DNA from: Rhizobium sp. Q54
GTDB lineage: Bacteria > Pseudomonadota > Alphaproteobacteria > Rhizobiales > Xanthobacteraceae
Length of the DNA: 64,000 nucleotides
Assembly (NCBI GenBank): GCA_945907045.1
Contig: CAMDSH010000004.1
Location: 62,001 to 126,000, forward strand
Direction of reading: 5' to 3'
Within the stretch, counting starts at the first letter, position 1, and every line of letters begins with the position of its first letter. Under the pieces are notes generated by a model, which worked only from the letters and a program-made list of their open reading frames with translations, made no database searches and was not told where the DNA came from. The translations under genes were made by a program, and so were the position numbers. This document shows, piece by piece, positions 11,918 to 21,644 of this stretch.

Positions 11918-12205
11918 TTACTCGCGCCGGGAGCCGGGCAGCATCAGCACGCCGATGCCGCTCATGCCGATGAAGACGAGGCCGAGCAGCAGCGCGATGG
12001 CGAACACGCTGCCTTCGTTTTCGAGCAGGGCGCCTGCGGCACTAGCGCGCGCGATGCCGATCGACACCACGGTGGCGGCGACGATGGTAGAAAGGGCGAG
12101 CGCGGCGGTCGCGATCAGCTCGGCGAGCGCGCCGGAGCGGCGCTCATCCCGTAGCTGGCGGCGGGTCGGGTGCTCGAACCCGGTCCGCTCATAAGGCTGT
12201 GTCAT
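11918..12205 (-). CDS. Small membrane protein of unknown function
   Basis: Start MTQPYERTGF at 12205; two hydrophobic segments. Confidence 0.55.
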   Translation of the reverse strand: MTQPYERTGFEHPTRRQLRDERRSGALAELIATAALALSTIVAATVVSIGIARASAAGALLENEGSVFAIALLLGLVFIGMSGIGVLMLPGSRRE

Positions 12206-12351
12206 GTCGGGCCTGCAATGCATTACTTTGTCCATGCTGGCATCATGCGGCATGAAGCGGGCGCGCGTTCGACCGGACTGCGGCGAAGCCCGTGAGGAAT
12301 AGCGGCGCTTTCGTGACTATGGTTAACGAAACGTGAACGGCTTATTGCCAT

Positions 12352-12462
12352 CGCCCGGCTTGACCGGGTGATCCAGTAATCACCGGCTTAAACGATAAGA
12401 CCGGCAGCAATGCCCGGATCGGATGTCCGGCGGCTACTGGATGCCCCGCCTTCGCGGGGCAT
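12352..12462. repeat. Dispersed palindromic intergenic element (copy A)
   Basis: CCCGG-cttga-CCGGG (12354-12368); ATCCAGTA (12371-12378) inverted against TACTGGAT (12435-12442); ATGCCCCGC-cttc-GCGGGGCAT hairpin (12441-12462). The reverse complement resembles 56665-56700. Confidence 0.75.
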
Positions 12463-12474
12463 GACAGAGAGAGC

Positions 12475-13107
12475 CTACTCCGCCACCGCCAGCGACTCCG
12501 CCTGCCAGTCCATCGCCACATGACCGGGTTCGGCTTCGATCCGCGCCAGCCAGTCGCGGATGGCGGGAAAGCGGGTGAGGTCGAAGTCGCACTCGTGAGC
12601 GACGTGGGTGTAAGCGTAGAGCGCGATGTCCGCGATGGTGTAGCGGCCGGCGGCGAAATAACGGTTCTTGGCGATGTGGTTTTCCATCACACCGAGTGCG
12701 CGAAAGCCGCTTTCCATCCAGTCTTCCAGCGCGTGCTGCTGCAGCTCGCGGCCTCCCTTGATCAGCGCCAGCCAGAAGAACGCCGCGCCGATATTCGGCT
12801 CCAGACTGTGCTGTTCGAAGAACATCCATTGCAGCGCTTCGGCGCGGTCGATGCGGTCGTCGGGCGCGAGCGTGGTGCCGCCCGCGACGTACCAGAGAAT
12901 GGCGTTGGATTCGGCGAGATAGCGGCCGGGCGCGACTTTCAGCAGCGGCACCTGGCCGTTCGGATTCTTGGTGAGGAATTCCGGCGTGCGGCTCTCGCCC
13001 TTGAGGATGTCGACCTCGACAAGTTCGTAAGGCGCGCCGAGATGCGCGAGCGCGAGACGCACTTTATAGGCATTGCCCGAACGCTGCATGGAATAGAGCG
13101 TGTACAT
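12475..13107 (-). CDS. Glutathione S-transferase family protein
   Basis: Start MYTLYSMQRSGNAYKVRLALAHLGAPYELVEVDILKGESRTPEFLTKNPNGQVPLLKV...LAESNAILWYVA. Confidence 0.9.
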   Translation of the reverse strand: MYTLYSMQRSGNAYKVRLALAHLGAPYELVEVDILKGESRTPEFLTKNPNGQVPLLKVAPGRYLAESNAILWYVAGGTTLAPDDRIDRAEALQWMFFEQHSLEPNIGAAFFWLALIKGGRELQQHALEDWMESGFRALGVMENHIAKNRYFAAGRYTIADIALYAYTHVAHECDFDLTRFPAIRDWLARIEAEPGHVAMDWQAESLAVAE

Positions 13108-13275
13108 TCCAACCCCTCGTGCGTATGCGATTATTCCCACCACCCACGCGCCCGATAAGGACGAAGTCAGGCGATAACAAGGCCGGCAGATTAGGCCGAT
13201 TCAAAAAGACGTGAGCGGTTCTCCGCCGCGCGATTTGAAGCGATATTTCCTCCCGTCAAGCACGGGAAGGAAAAA

Positions 13276-14094
13276 TCATTCCGCCGCTTCGCGGTGCGCG
13301 CGGGCATATTCCACCAGCGCGTCGTCATCCACCATTTCGATCGGCGTGAAATCGCGGTGCGCGATCCATTCCTCGCGCGTGAACTTGGTAATGTGGTTGG
13401 AGACGGCGCAGAGCGTGAGATAAACGATCTTGCGCGGGTAGGGCGTGATGTTCGGCGGCGAGGCGTGCACCAAGTTGCCGTGGAACATCAGCACCGAGCC
13501 GGCTTTGCCGGTCGGCGCCACGATGCCGACGCCGTCGGGACCGGCGGCGTCCTTTGCGAGTTTCGTCACGGTGTCCTTGTCGAGCGTCCACAGCGGATAG
13601 GACGTCGTGGTCGTGTCATGGCCGGCTTTGAGCACGCCCTGCTTGTGACTCTTCGGAATGATCATCAACGCGCCGTTGATCGGCAGCACGTCGTCCAGGA
13701 AAATCGCGATGTTCATCGCGCGCGGCTCCGGCATGCCGTCGTCGCGCGCCCATGTGCCGTAATCCTGATGCCACTGCCAGACATCGCCCTCGAACGCGGC
13801 TTTGGCATTCAATTTGAACTGATGGACGTAAACGCTTTCGCCGAATAGCTGCATCAGCGGCGCGACCAGCCGCGGATGCCGCGACATGATCTCGAACACC
13901 TTGTTGAATTTGTGCGCGGCAAAGGCGGTGCGCGGCGCGCCGGATTTCTCGCGCCAGACTTCCTTGCGCTCAAGCTTGAGGATGTTGTCAGCTTCGATGC
14001 GCAGCAGTTCGATTTCTTCCTCCGAGAAGCAATTGGGGAAGAAGACGTAGCCCTGCTCGTCGAAGGCCTTGAGCTGCTCGGCGTTGAGCTTCAT
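13276..14094 (-). CDS. Phytanoyl-CoA dioxygenase (PhyH)-family Fe(II)/2OG oxygenase
   Basis: Start MKLNAEQLKAFDEQGYVFFPNCFSEEEIELLR; WHQDYGTWARDDGMPEPRAMNIAIFLDDVLPINGALMIIPKSHK; MFHGNLVHASPPNITPYPRKI. Confidence 0.88.
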   Translation of the reverse strand: MKLNAEQLKAFDEQGYVFFPNCFSEEEIELLRIEADNILKLERKEVWREKSGAPRTAFAAHKFNKVFEIMSRHPRLVAPLMQLFGESVYVHQFKLNAKAAFEGDVWQWHQDYGTWARDDGMPEPRAMNIAIFLDDVLPINGALMIIPKSHKQGVLKAGHDTTTTSYPLWTLDKDTVTKLAKDAAGPDGVGIVAPTGKAGSVLMFHGNLVHASPPNITPYPRKIVYLTLCAVSNHITKFTREEWIAHRDFTPIEMVDDDALVEYARAHREAAE

Positions 14095-14305
14095 GGGCGG
14101 CGCTCCCTTGGATTTCGGCGGCCGGGTAACCCGGCTCTGTCTTGCCGCTATTTTAGGCTGCACCCCGCAAAAAGCCACAGGCCCGGCATCTTCTGGTGGT
14201 TCGGAGTTTTGCCCATAAACGGCACATAACGGCTTCATATTCTGCCGCGTTCACGGTTTCTAAATCGGCCTGCCGTATTTTGTTAACCGTGAGTGTTGTT
14301 GGAGG

Positions 14306-14695
14306 GTGTTGCGTATGAAGCGCGTTCTGGTTGTCATTTCCCTGCTCGCGGTCTGCTGCTTCAGCACCAGTGCGGTGAGCGGCTCGAGCGGCACCTACGT
14401 CTGGCTCCCGCCCGCGCAATACGACCACAAGCCCAAAATTCGCGTCATCGAGAAGACGGCCGATTACTGGTCGGTGGATCAGGTTTGCCGCAGCCACATG
14501 GGCGTTGCATTCGCTCAGATGGGCCGGGGCTCGAACGGCCGGTTCGAGGCCTGCGCGATCCAATCGAAGAAAACCTGCACGATCATCATTCCGCGCGTCG
14601 ATGCCAACGTCGATGCCGAGACGCAGGCGCGCTTGCGGCGGCATGAGATCGGGCATTGCAACGGCTGGCCGAACGATCACGCCGACGGCGTGTAA
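14306..14695 (+). CDS. Small secreted protein with HExxH-like motif
   Basis: 129 aa, signal peptide, C-terminal RLRRHEIGHCNGWPNDHADGV. Start may be the internal Met at 14315. Confidence 0.65.
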   Translation: MLRMKRVLVVISLLAVCCFSTSAVSGSSGTYVWLPPAQYDHKPKIRVIEKTADYWSVDQVCRSHMGVAFAQMGRGSNGRFEACAIQSKKTCTIIIPRVDANVDAETQARLRRHEIGHCNGWPNDHADGV

Positions 14696-14788
14696 ACCGC
14701 GCGCCGCGGATCATTTCTCGTCGTAAGCCTGTTGCAATTTTTTGATGTCGAGCTTGGTCATCTGCGTGTCCTCTGTCCCCTTTTCTTA

Positions 14789-16003
14789 TTAACCGGTGGC
14801 GGCCGATTTTGTTCGTGCCGCATTTGACCGCAACAGGATCATCACGAACGCGCAGAGCATCGCCGGCACCGCCAGCGGTATCAACGTTGCCTCCGCGATG
14901 GCGCGCGTGATCAACGGCACGATCCACAGTATAGCGAGCAGTGATTTCTCGTAACTGCCGAAGCCGCGCGCAAATCCATCGGCGGCGAGAAAACCGATGG
15001 CGGGCGCCAGCAGCATGAGATCGTAATCGAGGCTGTAAGGCGTTGCCAGCAGCGTGCCGATCAGCAACGCAGCGGCTTTGCGCGGGAAACTCGCGTTGCC
15101 GCGCCAGAGCCAGATGAGCGCGGCTGCGACGACAAGCGTCACCGCGCCCTGCAGGGTGTAAGCGAGCGTCACCGGCCCGCCCCACATTCGCACCCAGGAG
15201 AACACGCTCTGAATTTTGTACCAGCCGGTATCGCCCGATTCCAAGATGACGGTGCGGGTGAAGTCGGTCGAATCTAAAAATGCGAGCCAGATATCCAATC
15301 CAAAAGCGAGCGTGGTTGCGAGCACGCACAGCACGACGGTTGCCGCCGCCGCCGCAAAAGTCCGCCAGCGTCCGTCAGCCGCCAGTGCCAGCGGAATCAG
15401 CAAGCCGAATTGCGGCTTGTAGGCGAGGCAGCCGAACAGAATGCCGGCGAGGACCGGCTTCCGGTCGAGTGCGAGCAGCGCGGCGGCGAACAAGGCGGCG
15501 GTGAGGAAGCCGTTATGACCGTGGCCGAGATTGATGAATACGGCGGGAAACGCGAGCGCGAGAAGCAGCCAGAGCCTGTCATTCGTACCAACGACGGCAC
15601 GCATCGCCCATAGATAAAGCGCCAGCGTCACGCCCTGCCACAGTGCGAGCGCCAGCGGGTACGGCAGCAGCGCCAGCAGCGCCGCCAGCCCGAGGAAAAA
15701 CGGCGGATAGTGCCAGCCGTAAAACGGCGTGGCCGCTCCGAAGATCGCCAGCTCGCGGGCGTATTGCAGCTTCGGGTCGAACGGCGCCGAGGGGAGGCCT
15801 TCGAGCACATAAGTCCCGGCGGCGTAGACATTGGTGAAGTCGGTGCCGATCGGGTGGCCGAACCGGTCGATCAGTCCATCCGCGGTGGCGATGAGATAGA
15901 TGGCGCCGATAGCCGAGGCCACCAGCACGGCGAGCGCCACCAGCCGCATCCGCTCGCGGGTCAGCCAGCCGCCCGTGCTTAGAGTGTTGAGGAAGGCGCC
16001 CAT
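14789..16003 (-). CDS. Glycosyltransferase family 87 / DUF2029-like membrane protein (paralogue of 3320..4561)
   Basis: 404 aa; IGTDFTNVYAAGTYVLEGLPSAPFDPKLQYARE...YGWHYPPFFLGLAALLALLPYPLAL...LAYKPQFGLLIPLALAADGRWR. Confidence 0.78.
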   Translation of the reverse strand: MGAFLNTLSTGGWLTRERMRLVALAVLVASAIGAIYLIATADGLIDRFGHPIGTDFTNVYAAGTYVLEGLPSAPFDPKLQYARELAIFGAATPFYGWHYPPFFLGLAALLALLPYPLALALWQGVTLALYLWAMRAVVGTNDRLWLLLALAFPAVFINLGHGHNGFLTAALFAAALLALDRKPVLAGILFGCLAYKPQFGLLIPLALAADGRWRTFAAAAATVVLCVLATTLAFGLDIWLAFLDSTDFTRTVILESGDTGWYKIQSVFSWVRMWGGPVTLAYTLQGAVTLVVAAALIWLWRGNASFPRKAAALLIGTLLATPYSLDYDLMLLAPAIGFLAADGFARGFGSYEKSLLAILWIVPLITRAIAEATLIPLAVPAMLCAFVMILLRSNAARTKSAATG

Positions 16004-16138
16004 GCGGACCCCGGAAAAGGCCGGTTTAGCAGGGGCGGATTAAGAGAGGGTTAGACCATCAACAGTCTTGATGATTGCATCACCGAATAGCGTCTTGCCG
16101 ACGCCATTTTGGCGTTTTACGACATGCTCCGCGCCTAA

Positions 16139-17368
<1,230 letters not shown>

Positions 17369-17402
17369 GAGAAATCACACGCGGCTTGGATAGAGTCGCT
17401 GG

Positions 17403-18449
17403 ATGCAAATTTTCAATTTTCTTCAACTTCTACGCATCGTTGCCATCGCTTCTGCGCTTGCGGGCCTTACCGGCTCCGCCGCCGCGCAGGAGCGCGTTAC
17501 CGTCGGCGCGACGAGGGCTGCCAGCAATGGTGCGCTGTTCCTCGCCGCGGGCAAAGGCTACTTCAAGGAAGAAGGGCTCGACGTCGAATTGAAGTTCTAC
17601 ACGGCACAACAGGCTGTGTCGGCGCTTGCAACGGGAGAAGCCGATCTCGCCGCGGCCGAATTCACGCCGGCGGCATTCAATTTTGCGGGCAAGGGCGCGT
17701 TCAAGGCGATTGCCGCGCAGGCGCGGGAATTCAACGGTTTTGAGGGCAATGAAATTGTCGCCTCGAACGCGGCCTACGCCAAGGGCCTGCGTAAATTAGA
17801 GGACCTGTCCGGCAAGACCGTCGGTATCACGCAGTTAGGCTCAGTCTATCACTACCAGATCGCGCAGATCGCCAGGCTCAAGCGTTTCGATTTCAAGAAC
17901 GTTCTTCTCAAGACCTATCCATCGCTCGATGCGCTGGCGGCCGCGGTGAGCAAGGATCAGCTCGACGCCGCGATTCTTCCGGCGACGCTCGCGCGCGATA
18001 TCCTCACCGCGAGCCAGGCCAAGCTGGTCGGCTGGTATTCGGATGTCGATCAGCAGCAAGTCGGCGCATTGTTCGCCTCGGCAAAAATGATCGCCGGGCG
18101 GCGCGCAAGCGTGGAGAAATTCGTTCGCGCCTATCAGCGCGGCGCCGCCGATTTCGCCGCCGCGTTGTTACGCAAGGACCGTTACGCCAAGCGCGTCTCC
18201 GACGCCAATTCGCGTTCCGCCGCGCTCATCGTCGCGAAATATATTTATCCTTCTGAATCGTCCGACCGCGCGGCCTCGCTGATTGAGGGCACGGCTTATT
18301 ACACGGACCCGCAGGGTAGGTTCGATGTCGGCGATATTTACGATCAAGTCACCTGGTTCAAATCGCAGGGATTGATCGAGGCCGGAACCGATGCACGCGA
18401 CATCCTCGACCTGAGTTTCGTCAAAGGACATACCAACAGCCCGAAATAA
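17403..18449 (+). CDS. NitT/TauT (NMT1)-like ABC transporter substrate-binding protein
   Basis: 348 aa with signal; VTVGATRAASNGALFLAAGKGYFKEEGLDVELKFYTAQQAVSALATGEADLAAAEF. Confidence 0.85.
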   Translation: MQIFNFLQLLRIVAIASALAGLTGSAAAQERVTVGATRAASNGALFLAAGKGYFKEEGLDVELKFYTAQQAVSALATGEADLAAAEFTPAAFNFAGKGAFKAIAAQAREFNGFEGNEIVASNAAYAKGLRKLEDLSGKTVGITQLGSVYHYQIAQIARLKRFDFKNVLLKTYPSLDALAAAVSKDQLDAAILPATLARDILTASQAKLVGWYSDVDQQQVGALFASAKMIAGRRASVEKFVRAYQRGAADFAAALLRKDRYAKRVSDANSRSAALIVAKYIYPSESSDRAASLIEGTAYYTDPQGRFDVGDIYDQVTWFKSQGLIEAGTDARDILDLSFVKGHTNSPK

Positions 18450-18539
18450 CGGCCCTTGCCAGCCTTGGCTTTGCCTGAGACGATATCTCACGGGCCGGTT
18501 TAAGAGGTCCAACTCCCGGCCACAGCAAGGGAGGTTGCG

Positions 18540-20603
18540 ATGGGACAGAGTGGTGCGAGTCCCAATGCCATAAGTACGGTGGGTCCCCGGTGCATCGCGC
18601 TGGTAGGCCCGTTCCAGAGTGGCAAGACGACTCTGTTAGAGGCGATCCTCGCACGCACCGGCGCGATCCAGCGTCAGGGCGCGGTGGAAGCGGGGACCAC
18701 CATCGGCGACGCCAGCAAAGAAGCGCGCCACCATAAAATGAGCGTCGAAGTTTCCGTCGCCACCACCAATTTCATGGGCGGCAGCTACACTTTCGTCGAT
18801 TGTCCCGGCTCCGTCGAATTCGTCCAGGATATGCGCGCGACTCTGCCCGCCGTCGATGCGGCCATCGTCGTCTGCGAGATGGACGAGAAGAAGGTGCCGC
18901 AGCTCCAGCTCATTTTGCGGGAGCTTGAAGAGCAGAAGATTCCGCACTTTCTGTTCGTCAACAAGATCGACAAGGCGGACGCGAACATTCACGACGTGCT
19001 CAATTTGTTGCAACCGGCTTCGCGCTGCAAGCTTCTGCTGCGCCAGATTCCCACCTTCTCCGGCGAGCTGATCACTGGCTTCGTCGATCTCGCGCTCGAA
19101 CGCGCGTTTGTTTACAAGGAGCACGCGGCTTCCGAAGTGGTCGAACTTGCGGGCGATTTGCTCGATCGCAAGAAGACGGCGCGTTTCTCCATGCTGGAGA
19201 CGCTGGCCGATCACGACGACGAACTGATGGAGCAACTGCTCGAAGACATCCAGCCGCCGCGCGACAAGGTGTTCGACGATCTCGCCAAGGAATTGCGCGA
19301 GGGTCTTGTTTGCCCGGTGCTGATGGGCGTCGCCAACCGCACCAACGGCGTGCTGCGGCTGATGAAGGCGCTGCGCCACGAGGCTCCCGGCGTTGCCGAT
19401 ACGGCCAAGCGGCTCGGCGTTAAAGCGGGCAGCGAGACGGTCGCGGTAGTGCTGAAAACTTTTCACACCGGTCACGGAGGCAAGATGTCGGTGGTACGCG
19501 TGCTCGCGGGGCAAGCGGGCGACGGCACAACTTTCAGCACGCCGGAGCGGGAAGCTGGACGCGTTGCCGGCGTATTCAAATTGATGGGCCAGCAAACCGA
19601 AAAGCGCGGGGCTGCCGCAGCCGGCGAAACCATCGCCCTCGGCAAGCTCGATCACGCCAGAACCGGAGACACGCTCTCTACCGGCAAGCAGGCGCATACC
19701 CCGGTGGTCAAGGTCGCGCCGCATTCGCCGGTGCTTGCCATCGCGGTGTCGGCGAAGGAGCGCAAGGACGATGTCAAACTCGGTCAGGCGTTTGCCAAGC
19801 TCACGGAAGAAGATCCCTCGCTCACCATCGTCCACAACGCCGAAAGCCATGAAGTGGTGATGTGGGGGCAGGGCGAGATGCACCTGCGCGTCGCGGGCGA
19901 GCGGCTCGCCGACCGCTTCGGCGTTTCGATCATGACCCGCCCGCCCGCCGTCGGCTATCGCGAAAGCATCCGCAAGCCGATCCAGATTCGCGGGCGGCAC
20001 AAGAAGCAGTCCGGCGGGCACGGCCAGTTCGGCGATGTGGTGCTCGACATCAAGCCGCTGCCGCGCGGTTCCGGTTTCAAGTTTGAGGAAAAAATCACCG
20101 GCGGCGTGGTGCCGCGCAATTACATTCCGTCGGTGGAGGAGGGCGTCATCGAGACGCTCAAGCACGGGCCACTCGGGTTCCCGGTGGTGGATATTTCCGT
20201 CACGCTGATCGACGGTTCCTATCACACGGTGGATTCCTCCGACATGGCGTTCCGCGCCGCCGGCCGCCTTGCCATCGTCGAGGGTCTGCCGCAGTGCCAG
20301 CCGGTGCTGCTGGAGCCGATCCACATCGTTGAGATCGTCTGTCCATCGGAAGCGACCGCGAAGATCAACGCCATCCTGTCGGGCCGGCGCGGGCAAATCC
20401 TTGGTTTTGATACCCGCGAAGGATGGCAGGGCTGGGACGCGGTGCGCGCGATGATCCCGGAGACGGAAATCGGCAATCTCATCGTCGAGGTACGCTCGGC
20501 CACCGCCGGCGTCGGCGGTTTCACCGCCAAATTCGACCACATGGCGGAGCTGACCGGCCGCACCGCCGAGCAGATCGTCGCGGCGAAAAAAGCGGCGGCG
20601 TGA
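18540..20603 (+). CDS. Elongation factor G-like GTPase (divergent EF-G paralogue)
   Basis: 687 aa; G1 GPFQSGKTT, G3 DCPGSVEF, G4 NKID; domain IV/V EF-G motifs (GQGEMHLRVAGERLADRFGV, KKQSGGHGQFGDVVLDIKPLPRG, VPRNYIPSVEEGV). Confidence 0.93.
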   Translation: MGQSGASPNAISTVGPRCIALVGPFQSGKTTLLEAILARTGAIQRQGAVEAGTTIGDASKEARHHKMSVEVSVATTNFMGGSYTFVDCPGSVEFVQDMRATLPAVDAAIVVCEMDEKKVPQLQLILRELEEQKIPHFLFVNKIDKADANIHDVLNLLQPASRCKLLLRQIPTFSGELITGFVDLALERAFVYKEHAASEVVELAGDLLDRKKTARFSMLETLADHDDELMEQLLEDIQPPRDKVFDDLAKELREGLVCPVLMGVANRTNGVLRLMKALRHEAPGVADTAKRLGVKAGSETVAVVLKTFHTGHGGKMSVVRVLAGQAGDGTTFSTPEREAGRVAGVFKLMGQQTEKRGAAAAGETIALGKLDHARTGDTLSTGKQAHTPVVKVAPHSPVLAIAVSAKERKDDVKLGQAFAKLTEEDPSLTIVHNAESHEVVMWGQGEMHLRVAGERLADRFGVSIMTRPPAVGYRESIRKPIQIRGRHKKQSGGHGQFGDVVLDIKPLPRGSGFKFEEKITGGVVPRNYIPSVEEGVIETLKHGPLGFPVVDISVTLIDGSYHTVDSSDMAFRAAGRLAIVEGLPQCQPVLLEPIHIVEIVCPSEATAKINAILSGRRGQILGFDTREGWQGWDAVRAMIPETEIGNLIVEVRSATAGVGGFTAKFDHMAELTGRTAEQIVAAKKAAA

Positions 20604-20780
20604 TTATTTTTTCTGCGGTTCCCGCGATATGCGGGAGCGGCGATTAAGATTTTCTAGGTCCCCGTTACCATTTGAAAAGCATGATTCCGGCGGCAGTCCC
20701 GGCATTAACCGGGCTGCTGTATTTGGCACTGTAAACCCGCATATCTGCGCGATGTTCCGCGCGATAACGCGAGTTGCACG

Positions 20781-21644
20781 ATGCTCATGGCGATGCGGAA
20801 TATGTTCGGCGGCGGGGCGGACGATTATTCCGACCCGAAGTCCAAGATTCCGCTCGGCGAAGTGCTTCGCCGCGGCTGGTTCGAACTTTTCTATCAGCCC
20901 AAAATCGAATTGAAGACCATGCGGCTGATCGGTGCCGAAGCGCTGGTGCGCGCGCGCCACCCCGAACGCGGCGTTCTGCCGCCGGCCGTATTCCTTCCCG
21001 GAGCCAGCGAAGAAGAACTGCTCGCGCTCACCGAGCGCGTGATCATGAGCGCGCTCGGCGATTGGGAATTGTTCTCCGACAACGGCGTCTCGATGAAATT
21101 CGCGGTCAACGTGCCGGTCTCGGCTTTCGTCAAACTTCCCATCGCGGACATGTTGCGCGAGGGCCGCCCGAAAGCCGCCAACTGGCCGGGTCTCGTGCTG
21201 GAGGTGACCGAGGACGAGATCATCAACGACCTCACGCTCGCCAACGATGTCGCCACCGCTTTGCAGGATCATAATTGCAGCCTCGCGCTTGACGATTTTG
21301 GCGCCGGCTATTCATCGCTCGCGCGTCTGCGGCAGTTGCCGTTCAGCGAACTCAAGATCGACCGCAGCTATGTAATGAATTGCGACTCCGACCGCCTCAA
21401 CGGCGGTCTGTGCGAAACCATCGTCGATCTCGGCAAGCGGTTCGGCCTGAAAACCGTCGCCGAAGGCATCGAGACCACGCACGAAAGTCACAAATTGCAG
21501 GGCATCGGCTGCAACGTCGGGCAGGGCTACCTGTTCGCAAAGCCAATGCCGAAAGGCCAGCTTATCGGCCTGATGCGCCGGCGCCTGATGAAGGAAGCGC
21601 CGGTGGCGCAGCCGGTTCGCGGCATGGGATACGCGCGCGCCTAA
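20781..21644 (+). CDS. EAL-domain protein (putative c-di-GMP phosphodiesterase)
   Basis: 287 aa; YQPKIELKTMRLIGAEALVRARHPERG, EVTEDEI, LALDDFGAGYSSLARLRQLPFSELKIDRSYV, KTVAEGIET, GQGYLFAKPM. Confidence 0.92.
   Translation: MLMAMRNMFGGGADDYSDPKSKIPLGEVLRRGWFELFYQPKIELKTMRLIGAEALVRARHPERGVLPPAVFLPGASEEELLALTERVIMSALGDWELFSDNGVSMKFAVNVPVSAFVKLPIADMLREGRPKAANWPGLVLEVTEDEIINDLTLANDVATALQDHNCSLALDDFGAGYSSLARLRQLPFSELKIDRSYVMNCDSDRLNGGLCETIVDLGKRFGLKTVAEGIETTHESHKLQGIGCNVGQGYLFAKPMPKGQLIGLMRRRLMKEAPVAQPVRGMGYARA

Noticed and set aside
18636-20540. 634-aa minus-strand ORF
   Set aside because: Fully antisense to the convincing EF-G-like gene; composition (H/R/D-rich, no motifs) typical of shadow ORFs in GC-rich DNA.
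20620-20636. Hairpin TCCCGC-gatat-GCGGGA after the EF-G-like gene as a terminator
   Set aside because: Only a 6-bp stem and no following T-tract; too weak to call.
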